DNA of 64,000 nucleotides from Campylobacter lari subsp. lari. Lineage in GTDB: Bacteria; Campylobacterota; Campylobacteria; Campylobacterales; Campylobacteraceae. The notes under the pieces are model-generated. The model was not told the origin of the DNA. It was given only the letters and a program-made list of their open reading frames with translations, and ran no database searches. This document shows positions 1 to 8,411 of this stretch, in pieces. The stretch is from positions 620,001 to 684,000 of the forward strand of contig NZ_CP053830.1 in NCBI RefSeq assembly GCF_013372185.1. The letters run 5' to 3'. Numbering within the stretch: the stretch's first letter is position 1; each line of letters begins with the position of its first letter. Both the position numbers and the translations under genes were made by a program.

Positions 1-609
1 CCCAAAGATAGAAAATTAATAGTAGAATTTAAAGATAATTCTAAAGAAGAAATTAATATAAAATTTAATGAGGGAAATTACAAAAAAGAATTTTTAAAAG
101 TGAGTGCTTCTAAGGTCAATCCACCTAAAGAAACACTTGATCGCATTAGCAAAGAATATCAAGAAGCTATTAAGGTTTATAATACCTATACTAATATGGC
201 CTTTTTTGAAGGCAATTTTACATATCCTTTAGAAAGTAAGATTACTAGCGATTTTGGAAAAGCAAGATTGTTTAATGATACTCTTAAAAGCTATCATAGT
301 GGAACTGATTTTAGAGCAGCAAGTGGAACCAAAATATATGCGAGTAATGATGGTATTGTAAGAATTGCTTCAAATCGTTATTATGCAGGAAATTCGGTGG
401 TGATTGATCATGGATATGGGATTTATTCTCAGTATTATCATCTATCAAAACTTAATGTAAAAATAGGACAAAAGGTAAAAAAAGGCGAGCTTATAGGTTT
501 AAGTGGAGCTAGTGGTAGGGTTACTGGACCACATTTGCATTTTGGAATTTTGGTTAATGGTGTGCAAGTTGATCCGCTTGATTTTATAGCCAAATTTAAT
601 GCCTTATAA
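1..609 (+). CDS. M23 family metallopeptidase (5' truncated)
   Basis: The frame is open from the first base, so the N-terminus lies outside the window. The visible 202 residues end in a LytM/M23 domain. It has the first zinc motif HxxxD (YHSGTDF), a G-rich core, and the HLHFG motif close to the C-terminus. All metal ligands expected of an active peptidoglycan endopeptidase are present, unlike the EnvC-like protein at 9201-10376. A GTG inside the frame at position 100 is not needed as a start. The stop codon overlaps the next ATG by one base (TAATG), so the two genes are probably cotranscribed. A periplasmic role cutting cross-links, as in the helical-shape endopeptidases of Campylobacter and Helicobacter, is inference from the family. 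Confidence 0.85.
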   Translation, partial: PKDRKLIVEFKDNSKEEINIKFNEGNYKKEFLKVSASKVNPPKETLDRISKEYQEAIKVYNTYTNMAFFEGNFTYPLESKITSDFGKARLFNDTLKSYHSGTDFRAASGTKIYASNDGIVRIASNRYYAGNSVVIDHGYGIYSQYYHLSKLNVKIGQKVKKGELIGLSGASGRVTGPHLHFGILVNGVQVDPLDFIAKFNAL

Positions 610-1562
610 TGATAGCTTTTAGTGAGTTTTTTCAAAATTGGATTGATAAATACTATTCCCAAGCTGTGAGTGTTGGCAAAAACGGAGATTTTTATACCGC
701 AGTTAGCGTGGGAAATCTTTTCGGGGTACTATTAGCTAATCATTTTTTAAAACTTATAGATGATAAAAAATTAACTTTACCCGCCCAAGTTGTAGAAATA
801 GGAGCAAATGAAGGGCATTTGATGCTTGATTTTATTCAAGCTTTATATACACTTAGGGCTGATGTTTTAGAGCAAATTGAATGTTTTATCATAGAACCAC
901 ATGAAAAATTAAAATGTGTTCAAAAAAAACTTTTTGATAAATATGATTTGGATGTAAAAATTTATAATTCTTTAGAAGAATGCCATTTTAAAAATGCATT
1001 TTTTTACGCTAATGAATTGTTTGATTGTTTTGCGTGTGAGCTTATAAAAGATAAAACAATGGCATATATTGATGATGATTTAAACATCATTTTTAAACCG
1101 ATGAGTGAAAATCTTTTAAAAGAATGTGAAAAATATGCTATCACCAATAGCGAGCTTTGTATTTCTTATAAACCTTTTCTAACCAAATTAAAACAAGCTT
1201 GCGAAAAATTAATTTTTGCTTGTTTTGATTATGCAAAAAAAGAAGAAAAAATTAGCATTAGAATGTATAAAAATCACCAAGTGTATAATCTTTTTGAAGA
1301 GAATTTAAAAGATTTTTTTGCAAAAAGTGATATTACATATAATGTAAATTTTAATCATTTTTTGCAGGTTTTAAAAGAAGAGGGTTTTGGTGTATTAGAA
1401 TACAAAAACCAAAATCAAGCCTTAATTGATTTTGGTTTGGAAGAAATTATCGAGCAAGCTAAAAATACTAACCCCCAAATTTATAAAAACTTTATCAGCC
1501 AAAGTAAAAATTTGATGTTTAACTTTGGCGATAAGTTTAAGTTTTTAGAATTTAAGCTTTAA
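609..1562 (+). CDS. SAM-dependent methyltransferase, MidA/NDUFAF7 family
   Basis: 317 residues. An early VSVGNLFG stretch is followed by the SAM-binding motif VVEIGANEGHL (about residues 61-71) and by the acidic NELFDCF motif (about 137-143). Together these match the MidA (Methyltransf_28) family, whose mitochondrial members methylate an arginine of a complex I subunit. The target in bacteria is not established, so no substrate is claimed. The start ATG overlaps the preceding stop. The 3' end overlaps the convergent ribBA gene by 11 bp, and the shared TTAAGCTTTAA-like stretch supplies both stop codons. The family call is fairly firm and the function unknown. Confidence 0.75.
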   Translation: MIAFSEFFQNWIDKYYSQAVSVGKNGDFYTAVSVGNLFGVLLANHFLKLIDDKKLTLPAQVVEIGANEGHLMLDFIQALYTLRADVLEQIECFIIEPHEKLKCVQKKLFDKYDLDVKIYNSLEECHFKNAFFYANELFDCFACELIKDKTMAYIDDDLNIIFKPMSENLLKECEKYAITNSELCISYKPFLTKLKQACEKLIFACFDYAKKEEKISIRMYKNHQVYNLFEENLKDFFAKSDITYNVNFNHFLQVLKEEGFGVLEYKNQNQALIDFGLEEIIEQAKNTNPQIYKNFISQSKNLMFNFGDKFKFLEFKL

Positions 1563-2574
1563 AATCACTGCTTGTAATATCAAGCCCAAAACCTTTTAAG
1601 CCTATAAATTCTTTATCGGTATTTTGACTTAGAAGTTTGATTTTTGAAATTTTTAAATATCTTAAAATTTGCGCTCCTATGCCGTAATTTTTAAATTGAG
1701 TATTTTCTTGTTTTTCATTTTTCATGAAAATGATTACACCACCTTTTTGGCTTAAAAATTCAATTTGTTTTAATAATTCATTAAATTTATTAGAAGTTAA
1801 AAGCTCAAAATCACTTCCGCTAAGATAAAATTTAACATTCTCACATTCTTTTAAAGCACCAAAACTAAAAGCTATATGTTCATTTGCATTATGATCTTTA
1901 AAAATCATCTTTTTAGCTTTAAAACCTGCTAAAATACTATCCTCTTCTTTAATTAAAGAAATCAAACTTTCATTTTTTAAACGATACTCGATTAAATCTG
2001 AAATAGTAATCATGTTAATATCATGTTTTTTGCAAAACTCAAGTAAATCATCTCTTCTAGCCATATCTCCATTATCTTTAACAATTTCACATATTACACA
2101 AGCTTCTTTTAATCCTGCTAAACGACATAAATCCACCGTTCCTTCTGTGTGTCCTGTTCTTTCTAAAACCCCACCTTTTTTTGCTATTAAAGGATTGATA
2201 TGGCCAGGGCGCACAAAATCACTTGCTTTTGCATTATCATCAGCAAAAATTTGTATAGTCATATCCCTTTCATAAGCACTTACTCCAGTTGTTGCATTTT
2301 TAGCATCAACGGTTATAGTAAAAGCTGTTTCGTGATTAGAAGTATTTTTAGGTACCATTAAAGGTAGTTCAAATTTTTTAGCTAAATTTTCACTTAATGC
2401 TACACACACCACGCCTCTTGCATGAGTGATGGTAAAATTTACTTTCTCTTTTGAGCTAAATTGCGCAGGGAAAATCAAATCCCCTTCATTTTCTCTATCT
2501 TCTGCATCTACCATTATCAACATCTTGCCATCTTGAAGTTCTTTTATGGCTTGTTCTACACTAACATATCCCAC
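1552..2574 (-). CDS. ribB: RibBA-type 3,4-dihydroxy-2-butanone 4-phosphate synthase with degenerate GTP cyclohydrolase II half
   Basis: 340 residues. The N-terminal half (about 1-205) is a full DHBP synthase, with DRENEGDL and the RTGHTEG motif, which makes the four-carbon unit of riboflavin from ribulose 5-phosphate. The C-terminal half aligns with GTP cyclohydrolase II (NYGIGAQILRYL ... FIGLKGFGLDI), but the zinc-binding cysteine cluster and the catalytic core between them are missing, so this half is probably inactive. The start is taken as GTG at 2574 because GGAG lies just upstream. The frame can be extended to an ATG at 2727, but that would cross the promoter and the tRNA-Gln gene. A separate ribA gene is expected elsewhere in the genome. 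It runs divergently from the tRNA cluster. Confidence 0.9.
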   Translation of the reverse strand: MGYVSVEQAIKELQDGKMLIMVDAEDRENEGDLIFPAQFSSKEKVNFTITHARGVVCVALSENLAKKFELPLMVPKNTSNHETAFTITVDAKNATTGVSAYERDMTIQIFADDNAKASDFVRPGHINPLIAKKGGVLERTGHTEGTVDLCRLAGLKEACVICEIVKDNGDMARRDDLLEFCKKHDINMITISDLIEYRLKNESLISLIKEEDSILAGFKAKKMIFKDHNANEHIAFSFGALKECENVKFYLSGSDFELLTSNKFNELLKQIEFLSQKGGVIIFMKNEKQENTQFKNYGIGAQILRYLKISKIKLLSQNTDKEFIGLKGFGLDITSSDFKA

Positions 2575-2606
2575 TATTAATCTCCTTTTTTTTATTTTTT
2601 GAAAAT

Positions 2607-2612
2607 TGTATA
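2607..2612 (-). promoter_or_regulatory. Candidate -10 box for ribBA
   Basis: Read on the minus strand the sequence is TG-T-TATACA-AT, a TG-extended -10 of Campylobacter type. It would start transcription about 26 nt before the GTG codon. There is no room for an FMN riboswitch in this leader. It lies back to back with the tRNA-Gln promoter. Confidence 0.45.
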
Positions 2613-2621
2613 ACATTTTTC

Positions 2622-2650
2622 TTGACATTATGTTAAAAATGGTATATAAT
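2622..2650 (+). promoter_or_regulatory. Consensus sigma-70 promoter for the tRNA-Gln/tRNA-fMet unit
   Basis: TTGACA at 2622-2627 and TATAAT at 2645-2650 are separated by exactly 17 nt. Both hexamers match the classical consensus perfectly. The predicted transcription start is near 2657, about 26 nt before tRNA-Gln. This is unusual for Campylobacter, where the -35 box is normally not conserved. Confidence 0.85.
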
Positions 2651-2682
2651 ACCACTTTTAATTTAAAAATATTGCTTTTTAT

Positions 2683-2757
2683 TGGGGTATCGCCAAGCGG
2701 TAAGGCAACAGGTTTTGGTCCTGTCATTCAGGGGTTCGAATCCCTTTACCCCATCCA
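2683..2757 (+). tRNA. tRNA-Gln (anticodon TTG)
   Basis: 75 nt with the acceptor stem TGGGGTA/TACCCCA, the anticodon stem ACAGG/CCTGT with loop TTTTGGT (anticodon TTG), a T-arm with TTCGAAT, and an encoded CCA end. The weak first base pair T-A is typical of tRNA-Gln. Confidence 0.95.
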
Positions 2758-2770
2758 CTTCATATGATGC

Positions 2771-2846
2771 CGCGAAGTAGAGCAGTGGTTAGCTCGTCGG
2801 GCTCATAACCCGAAGGTCGGGAGTTCAAATCTCCCCTTCGCAACCA
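2771..2846 (+). tRNA. Initiator tRNA-fMet (anticodon CAT)
   Basis: 76 nt with encoded CCA. Two initiator hallmarks are visible. The first acceptor position is an unpaired C opposite A, and the anticodon stem carries three consecutive G-C pairs (CGGG-CTCATAA-CCCG). It follows tRNA-Gln after 13 nt and is probably cotranscribed with it. Confidence 0.95.
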
Positions 2847-3090
2847 ATTTTCTGATAAAATTTTTTCAAAAAATTTAGATTAACCACAGAATAAATAAAA
2901 ATCTTGTCAATTTTACTTTTGATGATTTTCATTAGCCTCTTGAGCATTTTTAATACTCTAATTAAACATATAAGAAATTTGAAATTATATACTTTTTGGT
3001 TTTAATACAAAATACATAAAAAATAATTAAAGTTAAGAATGTAATTTAAAAAAAGTTTTAACCGGAATAAAAATACGATATTAAATAAAA

Positions 3091-3167
3091 TGGTGGATTT
3101 AGCAGGACTCGAACCTGCGACCAACCGGTTATGAGCCGGTTGCTCTAACCAACTGAGCTATAAATCC
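3091..3167 (-). tRNA. tRNA with CAT anticodon, probably elongator tRNA-Met
   Basis: 77 nt on the minus strand with acceptor GGATTTA/TAAATCC, anticodon loop CTCATAA and encoded CCA. The normally paired first acceptor position separates it from the initiator tRNA at 2771. A CAT anticodon can also belong to tRNA-Ile2, whose C34 is modified to lysidine. The variable region TTGGTC resembles that species, so Met versus Ile2 is not settled by eye. Confidence 0.85.
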
Positions 3168-3219
3168 GCCAGAAGTTAAAATAAAAATGTTATTATATCT
3201 TTATTTCCTTAATTTAAAT

Positions 3220-4329
3220 TTAGAATTTTATTTTTACTGCTTTTTCTATTGCTAAATATCTAAAGGTTATTAAATTTTGTAAAATTCCAAAGAAAATCAT
3301 AAAAGTAGCAAAAGAACTTCCTCCATGACTAAAAAATGGCATAGGTATACCAACAACAGGAGCAAAACCTATGGTCATTGATATATTTACTGCTACATAT
3401 ATGAAAATAAATAAAGCAATGCAATTTGTTACCACTCTTGTAAAATAATCGTCTTTGAGCTTATAATTTAAACTCAATAAGTGAAAAATGAGTAAGGTAT
3501 AAAGTGATATGATTACAACCGCACCGATAAAACCAAATCTTTCAGATAAATATGCAAAGATAAAATCACTCGTAGAAATAGGTAAGAATTTAAAATGTGT
3601 TTGTGTAGCTTCATCGGCCTTTTTTCCGCTCAAACCACCACTTCCTATAGCGATGATGGATTGTTTTACATGGTAACTTGGCTCTTCGGCTAAGAAATCA
3701 TGAATTCTTTGTTTTTGATAAGGTTTTAAAAAATCATTATAAATAATAGGTGAAGCTATAGCTATAGCTAAAAAAATACTAAGCCAAATTTTATAATTTA
3801 CCCCTATGATAAAAAGCGTTCCAAAACCTACTATTAAAAGCACTAAAGCTGTTCCTAAATCAGGTTCTCCCGCTATAAGTAAAAATGGGAGTAAAATATA
3901 AAAACTTAGTTTTAAAAATTGTTTTAAACCATAGCCATTATGTGGTGGTGGATTTTGATAAATCAAATAAGCTAGCATTAAAATAAAGGAGGGTTTGAAA
4001 ATTTCAGAAGGTTGCATGGTAAAATGCGTAAAAGGTATCTCAAGCCATCTTCTAGCTCCAAGTTTTTCAACACCAAAAATATCCACACTCAAAAGCAAAG
4101 CTATATTGATCCAATATAACACAGGTATGAGCCACATTAATCTTCTTAAAGGTAAAAAGAAAAAAAATACAAATCCTGCAAAACCTACTAAAGTATAGAT
4201 AAATTGCTTTTCGGCTAAGCGTGTATTTGCCTCATAAATTAAAAGAAAAGATATAGCTATGATAGGTAACACTAAAAGAGGTTGAACAAAATCAAAATGC
4301 GTTAGAATTCTTCTATCAAGTTTTATCAA
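3220..4329 (-). CDS. mrdB: Rod-shape determining SEDS protein RodA (MrdB)
   Basis: 369 residues, almost entirely hydrophobic, with about ten membrane segments. It is a SEDS family glycosyltransferase that polymerises lipid II during lateral wall growth together with PBP2 (mrdA at 59557 in this window). Family landmarks include the ARRWLEIPF stretch with FTHFTMQPSEI, GEPDLGTAL, a large periplasmic loop with YHVKQSIIAIGSGG, and the C-terminal PVVGIPMPFFSHGGS. The start is TTG at 4329, giving MIKLDRR, with only a weak AAGG upstream and no better codon nearby. It is divergent from the rluD-like gene with 72 nt between the starts. Confidence 0.93.
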   Translation of the reverse strand: MIKLDRRILTHFDFVQPLLVLPIIAISFLLIYEANTRLAEKQFIYTLVGFAGFVFFFFLPLRRLMWLIPVLYWINIALLLSVDIFGVEKLGARRWLEIPFTHFTMQPSEIFKPSFILMLAYLIYQNPPPHNGYGLKQFLKLSFYILLPFLLIAGEPDLGTALVLLIVGFGTLFIIGVNYKIWLSIFLAIAIASPIIYNDFLKPYQKQRIHDFLAEEPSYHVKQSIIAIGSGGLSGKKADEATQTHFKFLPISTSDFIFAYLSERFGFIGAVVIISLYTLLIFHLLSLNYKLKDDYFTRVVTNCIALFIFIYVAVNISMTIGFAPVVGIPMPFFSHGGSSFATFMIFFGILQNLITFRYLAIEKAVKIKF

Positions 4330-4365
4330 AGCTAACCTTTTTTATAAAATATTGCGTAATTATAT

Positions 4366-4373
4366 GCTAAAAT
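4366..4373 (+). promoter_or_regulatory. Candidate promoter (-10) for the rluD-flpA-trmB unit
   Basis: TG-C-TAAAAT, with TG at 4365-4366 and the hexamer at 4368-4373, places a start near 4380. This leaves a leader of about 22 nt carrying an AAGGAAA ribosome binding site before the ATG at 4402. The same TGCTAAAAT arrangement precedes the gene at 30979. Confidence 0.5.
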
Positions 4374-4401
4374 TGCAAATTTTATCACAAGGAAATATAA
4401 T

Positions 4402-5364
4402 ATGCTAAAAATTTCATCACTTTGTGAAGAAAGATTGGATATTTTTTTATCAGATATACTTAAGCAAAGTCGTTCGCAAGTTGCTAAACTAATCAAAGAA
4501 AACTGCATATATATTAATGAAAAAATAGAAAACAAAAGCTCTAAAAAAATTAAACAAAAAGATGAAATAAGTATTTTTTTACCTTTAATAAAAGAAGCCA
4601 AAGAAAGCTACACGCCTGAGTTTGATATAGAAATTTTATATGAAGATGATGATGTTTTAGTTTTAAACAAAGCTCCTAATGTTGTTGTGCATGGTGCAAG
4701 TAGTGTTAAAGAAGCGACTTTGGTGGATTGGCTTTTGCATAAGGGCTATGCTTTATCAAATTTAAATGGAGAGCATAGAGCAGGGCTTGTGCATAGACTT
4801 GATAAAGGCACAAGCGGAGCTATCATCATAGCTAAAAACAATCAAGCACATCAATTTTTAGCAAATCAACTTTTAGATAAAAGTATGGGAAGATTTTATC
4901 TTGCTTTGAGTGAATTGCCTTTGAAAAATGATAAAATGAGTAATGAAAAAGCTATTATGCGTTGTCCTAATAATAGGCTTAAAAAAATTACTACAAATAC
5001 CAAAAATCCTTTAGCAAAAAATGCAAAAACAGATTTTATAAATTTATTAAGTGTTAAAAACTGCTCTTTAATAGCTGCTAAATTATATACAGGAAGAACC
5101 CATCAAATCAGGGTGCATTTGGCAGATTTTAATCGCTATATTTTAGGAGATGAATTATATGGATATAAAGGAAAAATAAAGTATAATAGGGTAATGCTTC
5201 ATGCGTATTTGATTTATTTTATTCATCCTAGGACTAAAGAATTAATGTTTATAAAAGCTCCTATGTTTGATGATTTTTATCAAATTTTAAAAGAAAATTT
5301 TATACAAGGAGAGATAAATGAAAAAATTTCACTGGATTATCTTAAGTTCTGCTTTGGCTTTTAG
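4402..5364 (+). CDS. RNA pseudouridine synthase, RluA/RluD family
   Basis: 320 residues. An S4 RNA-binding domain fills about residues 8-65. The pseudouridine synthase core carries the family motif HRLDKGTSG at 131-139, where D134 is the catalytic aspartate, and GRTHQIRVH further on. The fold and length fit RluD-type enzymes that modify 23S rRNA, but the exact target uridines cannot be read from the sequence. The last 47 nt overlap the start of flpA in another frame, an unusually long overlap suggesting coupled translation. Confidence 0.9.
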   Translation: MLKISSLCEERLDIFLSDILKQSRSQVAKLIKENCIYINEKIENKSSKKIKQKDEISIFLPLIKEAKESYTPEFDIEILYEDDDVLVLNKAPNVVVHGASSVKEATLVDWLLHKGYALSNLNGEHRAGLVHRLDKGTSGAIIIAKNNQAHQFLANQLLDKSMGRFYLALSELPLKNDKMSNEKAIMRCPNNRLKKITTNTKNPLAKNAKTDFINLLSVKNCSLIAAKLYTGRTHQIRVHLADFNRYILGDELYGYKGKIKYNRVMLHAYLIYFIHPRTKELMFIKAPMFDDFYQILKENFIQGEINEKISLDYLKFCFGF

Positions 5365-6532
5365 TGCTTGTAGTACAACTATGAGTTCGCCTCAAATTGC
5401 TCAAGTAAATGATACCTTACCAAAAGTTTCAAATATTAAAAGCATAAGTGATATTACAAGCATAGCTTTTGAATGGGAACCTTTGTATGATCAAAATATA
5501 GCAGGCTATTATATTTATAGAGCAAATGCAGCTGGTGCACCTATGGAGCTTATAGCAAAAATTAAAAATAAATTTCAAACCCATTATACTGATACAAATT
5601 TAGAGCCAAATACAAGATATTATTATTCTATGAAAACCTTTAATGAGCTTGGTCAGATTTCTCAAGATGGTGTAAGTATAGAAGCTTTTACAAATAGAGT
5701 GATTGACCCTGTGCCTTTTGTGCAAGCCATTGTGGGTTTGCCAAATCGTGTGAAAATAGTTTGGAGACCACATCCTGATGTAAGAGTGAATTCATATATC
5801 ATTGAGCGTGCAAATATGAAAGATATGAAATTTAAAGAACTAACTAGAATCAAAAATCGCTTAAGTGCTGAATATATAGATGATTCACTAAAACCTGATG
5901 AGAGTTTTCAGTATAGAATTGTAGCTTTAACTTATGATGGTATTAAAAGCACCCCAAGCAAGGTAGTAGAATCAACTACCAAAGCACTCCCTCCTATGGT
6001 AAGTAATTTACAAGCAAGTAAAGATGCGCCAAGAAAAATCATTTTAACTTGGGATAAAATTGATTATGCTGATTTTGCTTATTATAAAATTTATTCAAGC
6101 TCAACCACCTTTTTACCTTTTAGCGTGGTAGCTAAAACTTCTGAAAATACTTATGAAGATGTGGTTAAGGGTATTGCTGAAAAAAGATATTATAAAGTTA
6201 GTATGGTCGATAAAGATGGCTTGGAAAGTCCTATAGCAAATGAGCCTGTAGAAGGTATCACCCTAGGGGCGCCATTAGCACCAAGTATTATTTTATGCGC
6301 TGTTGAAGATGATGGTATTAGAGTTGAATGGGTTGATAATGATGATAGAGCTAAAGAATACATAGTTAAAAGAAGCGGTGGTGGAAGTAGTGCTGTGTTT
6401 AAAGAGATTAAATCTAAACAATTAAAAGATATTACCGCAGCTCCTGGAAAAGTATATAGTTATGAAGTTATAGCAATTGATGCAAATGGTATAGAATCTA
6501 AAGCTTCTAATAAATTTACAGCGGTGAAATAA
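5318..6532 (+). CDS. flpA: Fibronectin-binding lipoprotein FlpA (fibronectin type III repeats)
   Basis: 404 residues. A lipoprotein signal peptide ends in LAFSAC, with Cys18 as the lipidated residue. The mature protein consists of tandem beta-sandwich repeats of about 90 residues beginning near 36, 130, 226 and 316, each with Trp/Tyr positions typical of FnIII domains. I count four such units, while the published C. jejuni FlpA is described with three. C. jejuni FlpA is a surface adhesin that binds host fibronectin through a short motif in the second repeat. The equivalent here is WRPHPDVRV at residues 149-157. The ribosome binding site is AAGGAGA. It lies between the rluD-like gene and trmB, as in C. 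jejuni. Confidence 0.88.
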   Translation: MKKFHWIILSSALAFSACSTTMSSPQIAQVNDTLPKVSNIKSISDITSIAFEWEPLYDQNIAGYYIYRANAAGAPMELIAKIKNKFQTHYTDTNLEPNTRYYYSMKTFNELGQISQDGVSIEAFTNRVIDPVPFVQAIVGLPNRVKIVWRPHPDVRVNSYIIERANMKDMKFKELTRIKNRLSAEYIDDSLKPDESFQYRIVALTYDGIKSTPSKVVESTTKALPPMVSNLQASKDAPRKIILTWDKIDYADFAYYKIYSSSTTFLPFSVVAKTSENTYEDVVKGIAEKRYYKVSMVDKDGLESPIANEPVEGITLGAPLAPSIILCAVEDDGIRVEWVDNDDRAKEYIVKRSGGGSSAVFKEIKSKQLKDITAAPGKVYSYEVIAIDANGIESKASNKFTAVK

Positions 6533-7722
6533 TGCCAAATTTTAAGTGTAAAGTTTTAAAAGAAATTCAACTCCCTTTTGAAAAAGATGGAGTTGAATTC
6601 TTATGGCTTGCTAAAGGTGAAAATGTAGATTTACTTTTTACGCGTATAAAGCAAGAAAACTTTTTTTTGCAGATTAAAATAGATGAAAAAAAGCAAGAAT
6701 GGCTTATTAAGGGTGAAAAACACACTAAGCCTTCGCAAATTGGATATTTACAAAAAGCTTTGCTTGTGTTTAAGGAAAATTTCACTCAAGACATAGTTTG
6801 TGAAGCTGTGGCATTAAAACATACAAGATTAATCCAAAAAACACCTTTAATTGTTAATGATTTAAAAGAATTACTAGAGCAAATAAAAAACAAAAAACAA
6901 ATTTTTATTGAAATAGGCTTTGGAAGTGGTAGACATTTGCTTTATCAAGCAAGATCAAATCCTGATGTGTTGATAATTGGTATAGAAATTTACACGCCTG
7001 CGTTAGAGCAAGTAGCTAAACTTGCTTTAAGTGAAAATTTAAACAATGTTTTATTGATAGAAACTGATGCAAGATTATTGCTAAGCGTACTTGAGTCTAA
7101 CTTGATAGATAAAATCTTTTTGCACTTTCCTGTGCCTTGGGATAAAAAGCCTCACCGTAGGGTAGTGGGAGTAAATTTTGCAAATGAATGTGCTAGAGTT
7201 TTAAAAGAAAGTGGGCAATTTGAACTAAGAACGGATAGCTTTTTGTATTTTGATTTTACCCTAGAAACTTTTTTAACTTTTTCGCATTTAAAAGCTTTAA
7301 TCAAAAAAAATGAAAATTTAGAAATTTCAAGCAAATATGAAGATCGCTGGAAAAGACAAAATAAAGATATATATGATTTAATCATTAGTGGTTTTAGCAA
7401 GAGTGAAAGTTTAAGCAAGGATCAAAAATTTGCTATTGAAGATTTAAAATTAAACACAGAAGAATTAGCTTGTATAAAAAAGAATTTTAAAAATGAAGTT
7501 TTTAAAGGTGAGGATTTTTTCTTGCATTTTGAAAAAATGTATATTAAAGATGATGGGCTTATCATTAAAATAGCTTTTGGTGCTTTTTATAAGCCCGAGC
7601 ATGTTTATATAGCTTTAAACACACAAAAGATAGAATTTATTTTTGAACAACCTTTTAAAACTAAAGAAAATTTAAAAGCTATAGAAAAATTAAGAGAAAT
7701 ATTGTATTCTTATATCAAATAA
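6532..7722 (+). CDS. trmB: tRNA (guanine-N7-)-methyltransferase TrmB, long form
   Basis: 396 residues, well above the roughly 240 of E. coli TrmB. The catalytic core carries the SAM motif IEIGFGSGRHLL (about 126-137) and the family motif HFPVPWDKKPHRR (about 200-212). Flanking N-terminal (about 110 residues) and C-terminal (about 140 residues) extensions account for the extra length. It methylates G46 of tRNA to m7G. The ATG overlaps the flpA stop by one base (TAATG). The extensions have no motif I recognise, and long TrmB proteins are usual in Campylobacterota. Confidence 0.9.
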   Translation: MPNFKCKVLKEIQLPFEKDGVEFLWLAKGENVDLLFTRIKQENFFLQIKIDEKKQEWLIKGEKHTKPSQIGYLQKALLVFKENFTQDIVCEAVALKHTRLIQKTPLIVNDLKELLEQIKNKKQIFIEIGFGSGRHLLYQARSNPDVLIIGIEIYTPALEQVAKLALSENLNNVLLIETDARLLLSVLESNLIDKIFLHFPVPWDKKPHRRVVGVNFANECARVLKESGQFELRTDSFLYFDFTLETFLTFSHLKALIKKNENLEISSKYEDRWKRQNKDIYDLIISGFSKSESLSKDQKFAIEDLKLNTEELACIKKNFKNEVFKGEDFFLHFEKMYIKDDGLIIKIAFGAFYKPEHVYIALNTQKIEFIFEQPFKTKENLKAIEKLREILYSYIK

Positions 7723-7754
7723 TCATTTATAAAATAAATAAGGAAAAAGCAGTG

Positions 7755-8411
7755 ATGATAGAAGCTAAAAAGCTTTGTCTTGGTTATGATGAACTTGTTA
7801 TAGAAAATGCTAGTTTTTCGCTAAAAGATAATGATTTCGTTTTTATTACAGGAAAAAGTGGTAGCGGGAAGTCAACTTTGTTAAAATCTTTTTATGGAGA
7901 TTTGGAGCCAATAAGTGGGAATTTAAAAGTTTGCAATAATGATTTAGTGGATATTTCTAATGCTGAGCTTTTACAGCTTAGGCAAAAAATAGGAATTATT
8001 TTTCAAGATTATCGCTTAGTTCAAGAATTTAGCGTAGAAAAAAATGTAATGCTACCTTTGATGATTAAAGGCTATAGTAAGAATGTATGCAAAGAACAAG
8101 CCGCAAAGCTTTTAAAGCATGTAAATTTAACTTTCAAAGCTGACAAAAAGCCAGCTCAACTTTCAGGTGGAGAGCAACAACGCGTGGCTATGGCAAGAGC
8201 TTTGGCGCATAATCCAAAATTACTCTTATGTGATGAACCAACGGGAAATTTAGATGAGTATTCTTCAGATATTATATGGACTTTATTAAAATCAGCTAGA
8301 GAAATACTTGGAACTTGTGTGGTAGTTGTTACGCATAGAATTCCTACTAATTTAAGACTTGATTATCGTCGTTTTAATATTGAAAATGGGAGAATGAATG
8401 AAATCTTTTAA
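7755..8411 (+). CDS. ftsE: Cell division ATP-binding protein FtsE
   Basis: 218 residues from the ATG at 7755. A GTG directly before it at 7752 is equally close to the AGGA ribosome binding site, so the start is uncertain by one codon. It is an ABC ATPase with Walker A GKSGSGKST, signature LSGGEQQRVAMARAL and Walker B LLLCDEPTGNLD. It pairs with FtsX, whose gene overlaps it by 14 nt. In other bacteria the FtsEX complex drives EnvC-type activators of septal amidases, and the envC-like gene follows directly. A TATAAA at 7728-7733 may give the trio its own start. Confidence 0.95.
   Translation: MIEAKKLCLGYDELVIENASFSLKDNDFVFITGKSGSGKSTLLKSFYGDLEPISGNLKVCNNDLVDISNAELLQLRQKIGIIFQDYRLVQEFSVEKNVMLPLMIKGYSKNVCKEQAAKLLKHVNLTFKADKKPAQLSGGEQQRVAMARALAHNPKLLLCDEPTGNLDEYSSDIIWTLLKSAREILGTCVVVVTHRIPTNLRLDYRRFNIENGRMNEIF

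Noticed and set aside
2575-2727. N-terminal extension of ribB to an ATG at 2727
   Set aside because: It would be translated across the tRNA-Gln gene and both promoters, and a GTG with a good ribosome binding site begins the DHBP synthase domain at 2574.
2847-3090. Possible small RNA in the 244-bp gap between tRNA genes
   Set aside because: No promoter-terminator pair or stable hairpin is apparent. The sequence is plain AT-rich spacer.
4402-4601. Minus-strand membrane-like frame upstream of rodA (4332-4601)
   Set aside because: It lies antisense to the S4 domain of the rluD-like gene. The hydrophobicity comes from its AT-rich complement.
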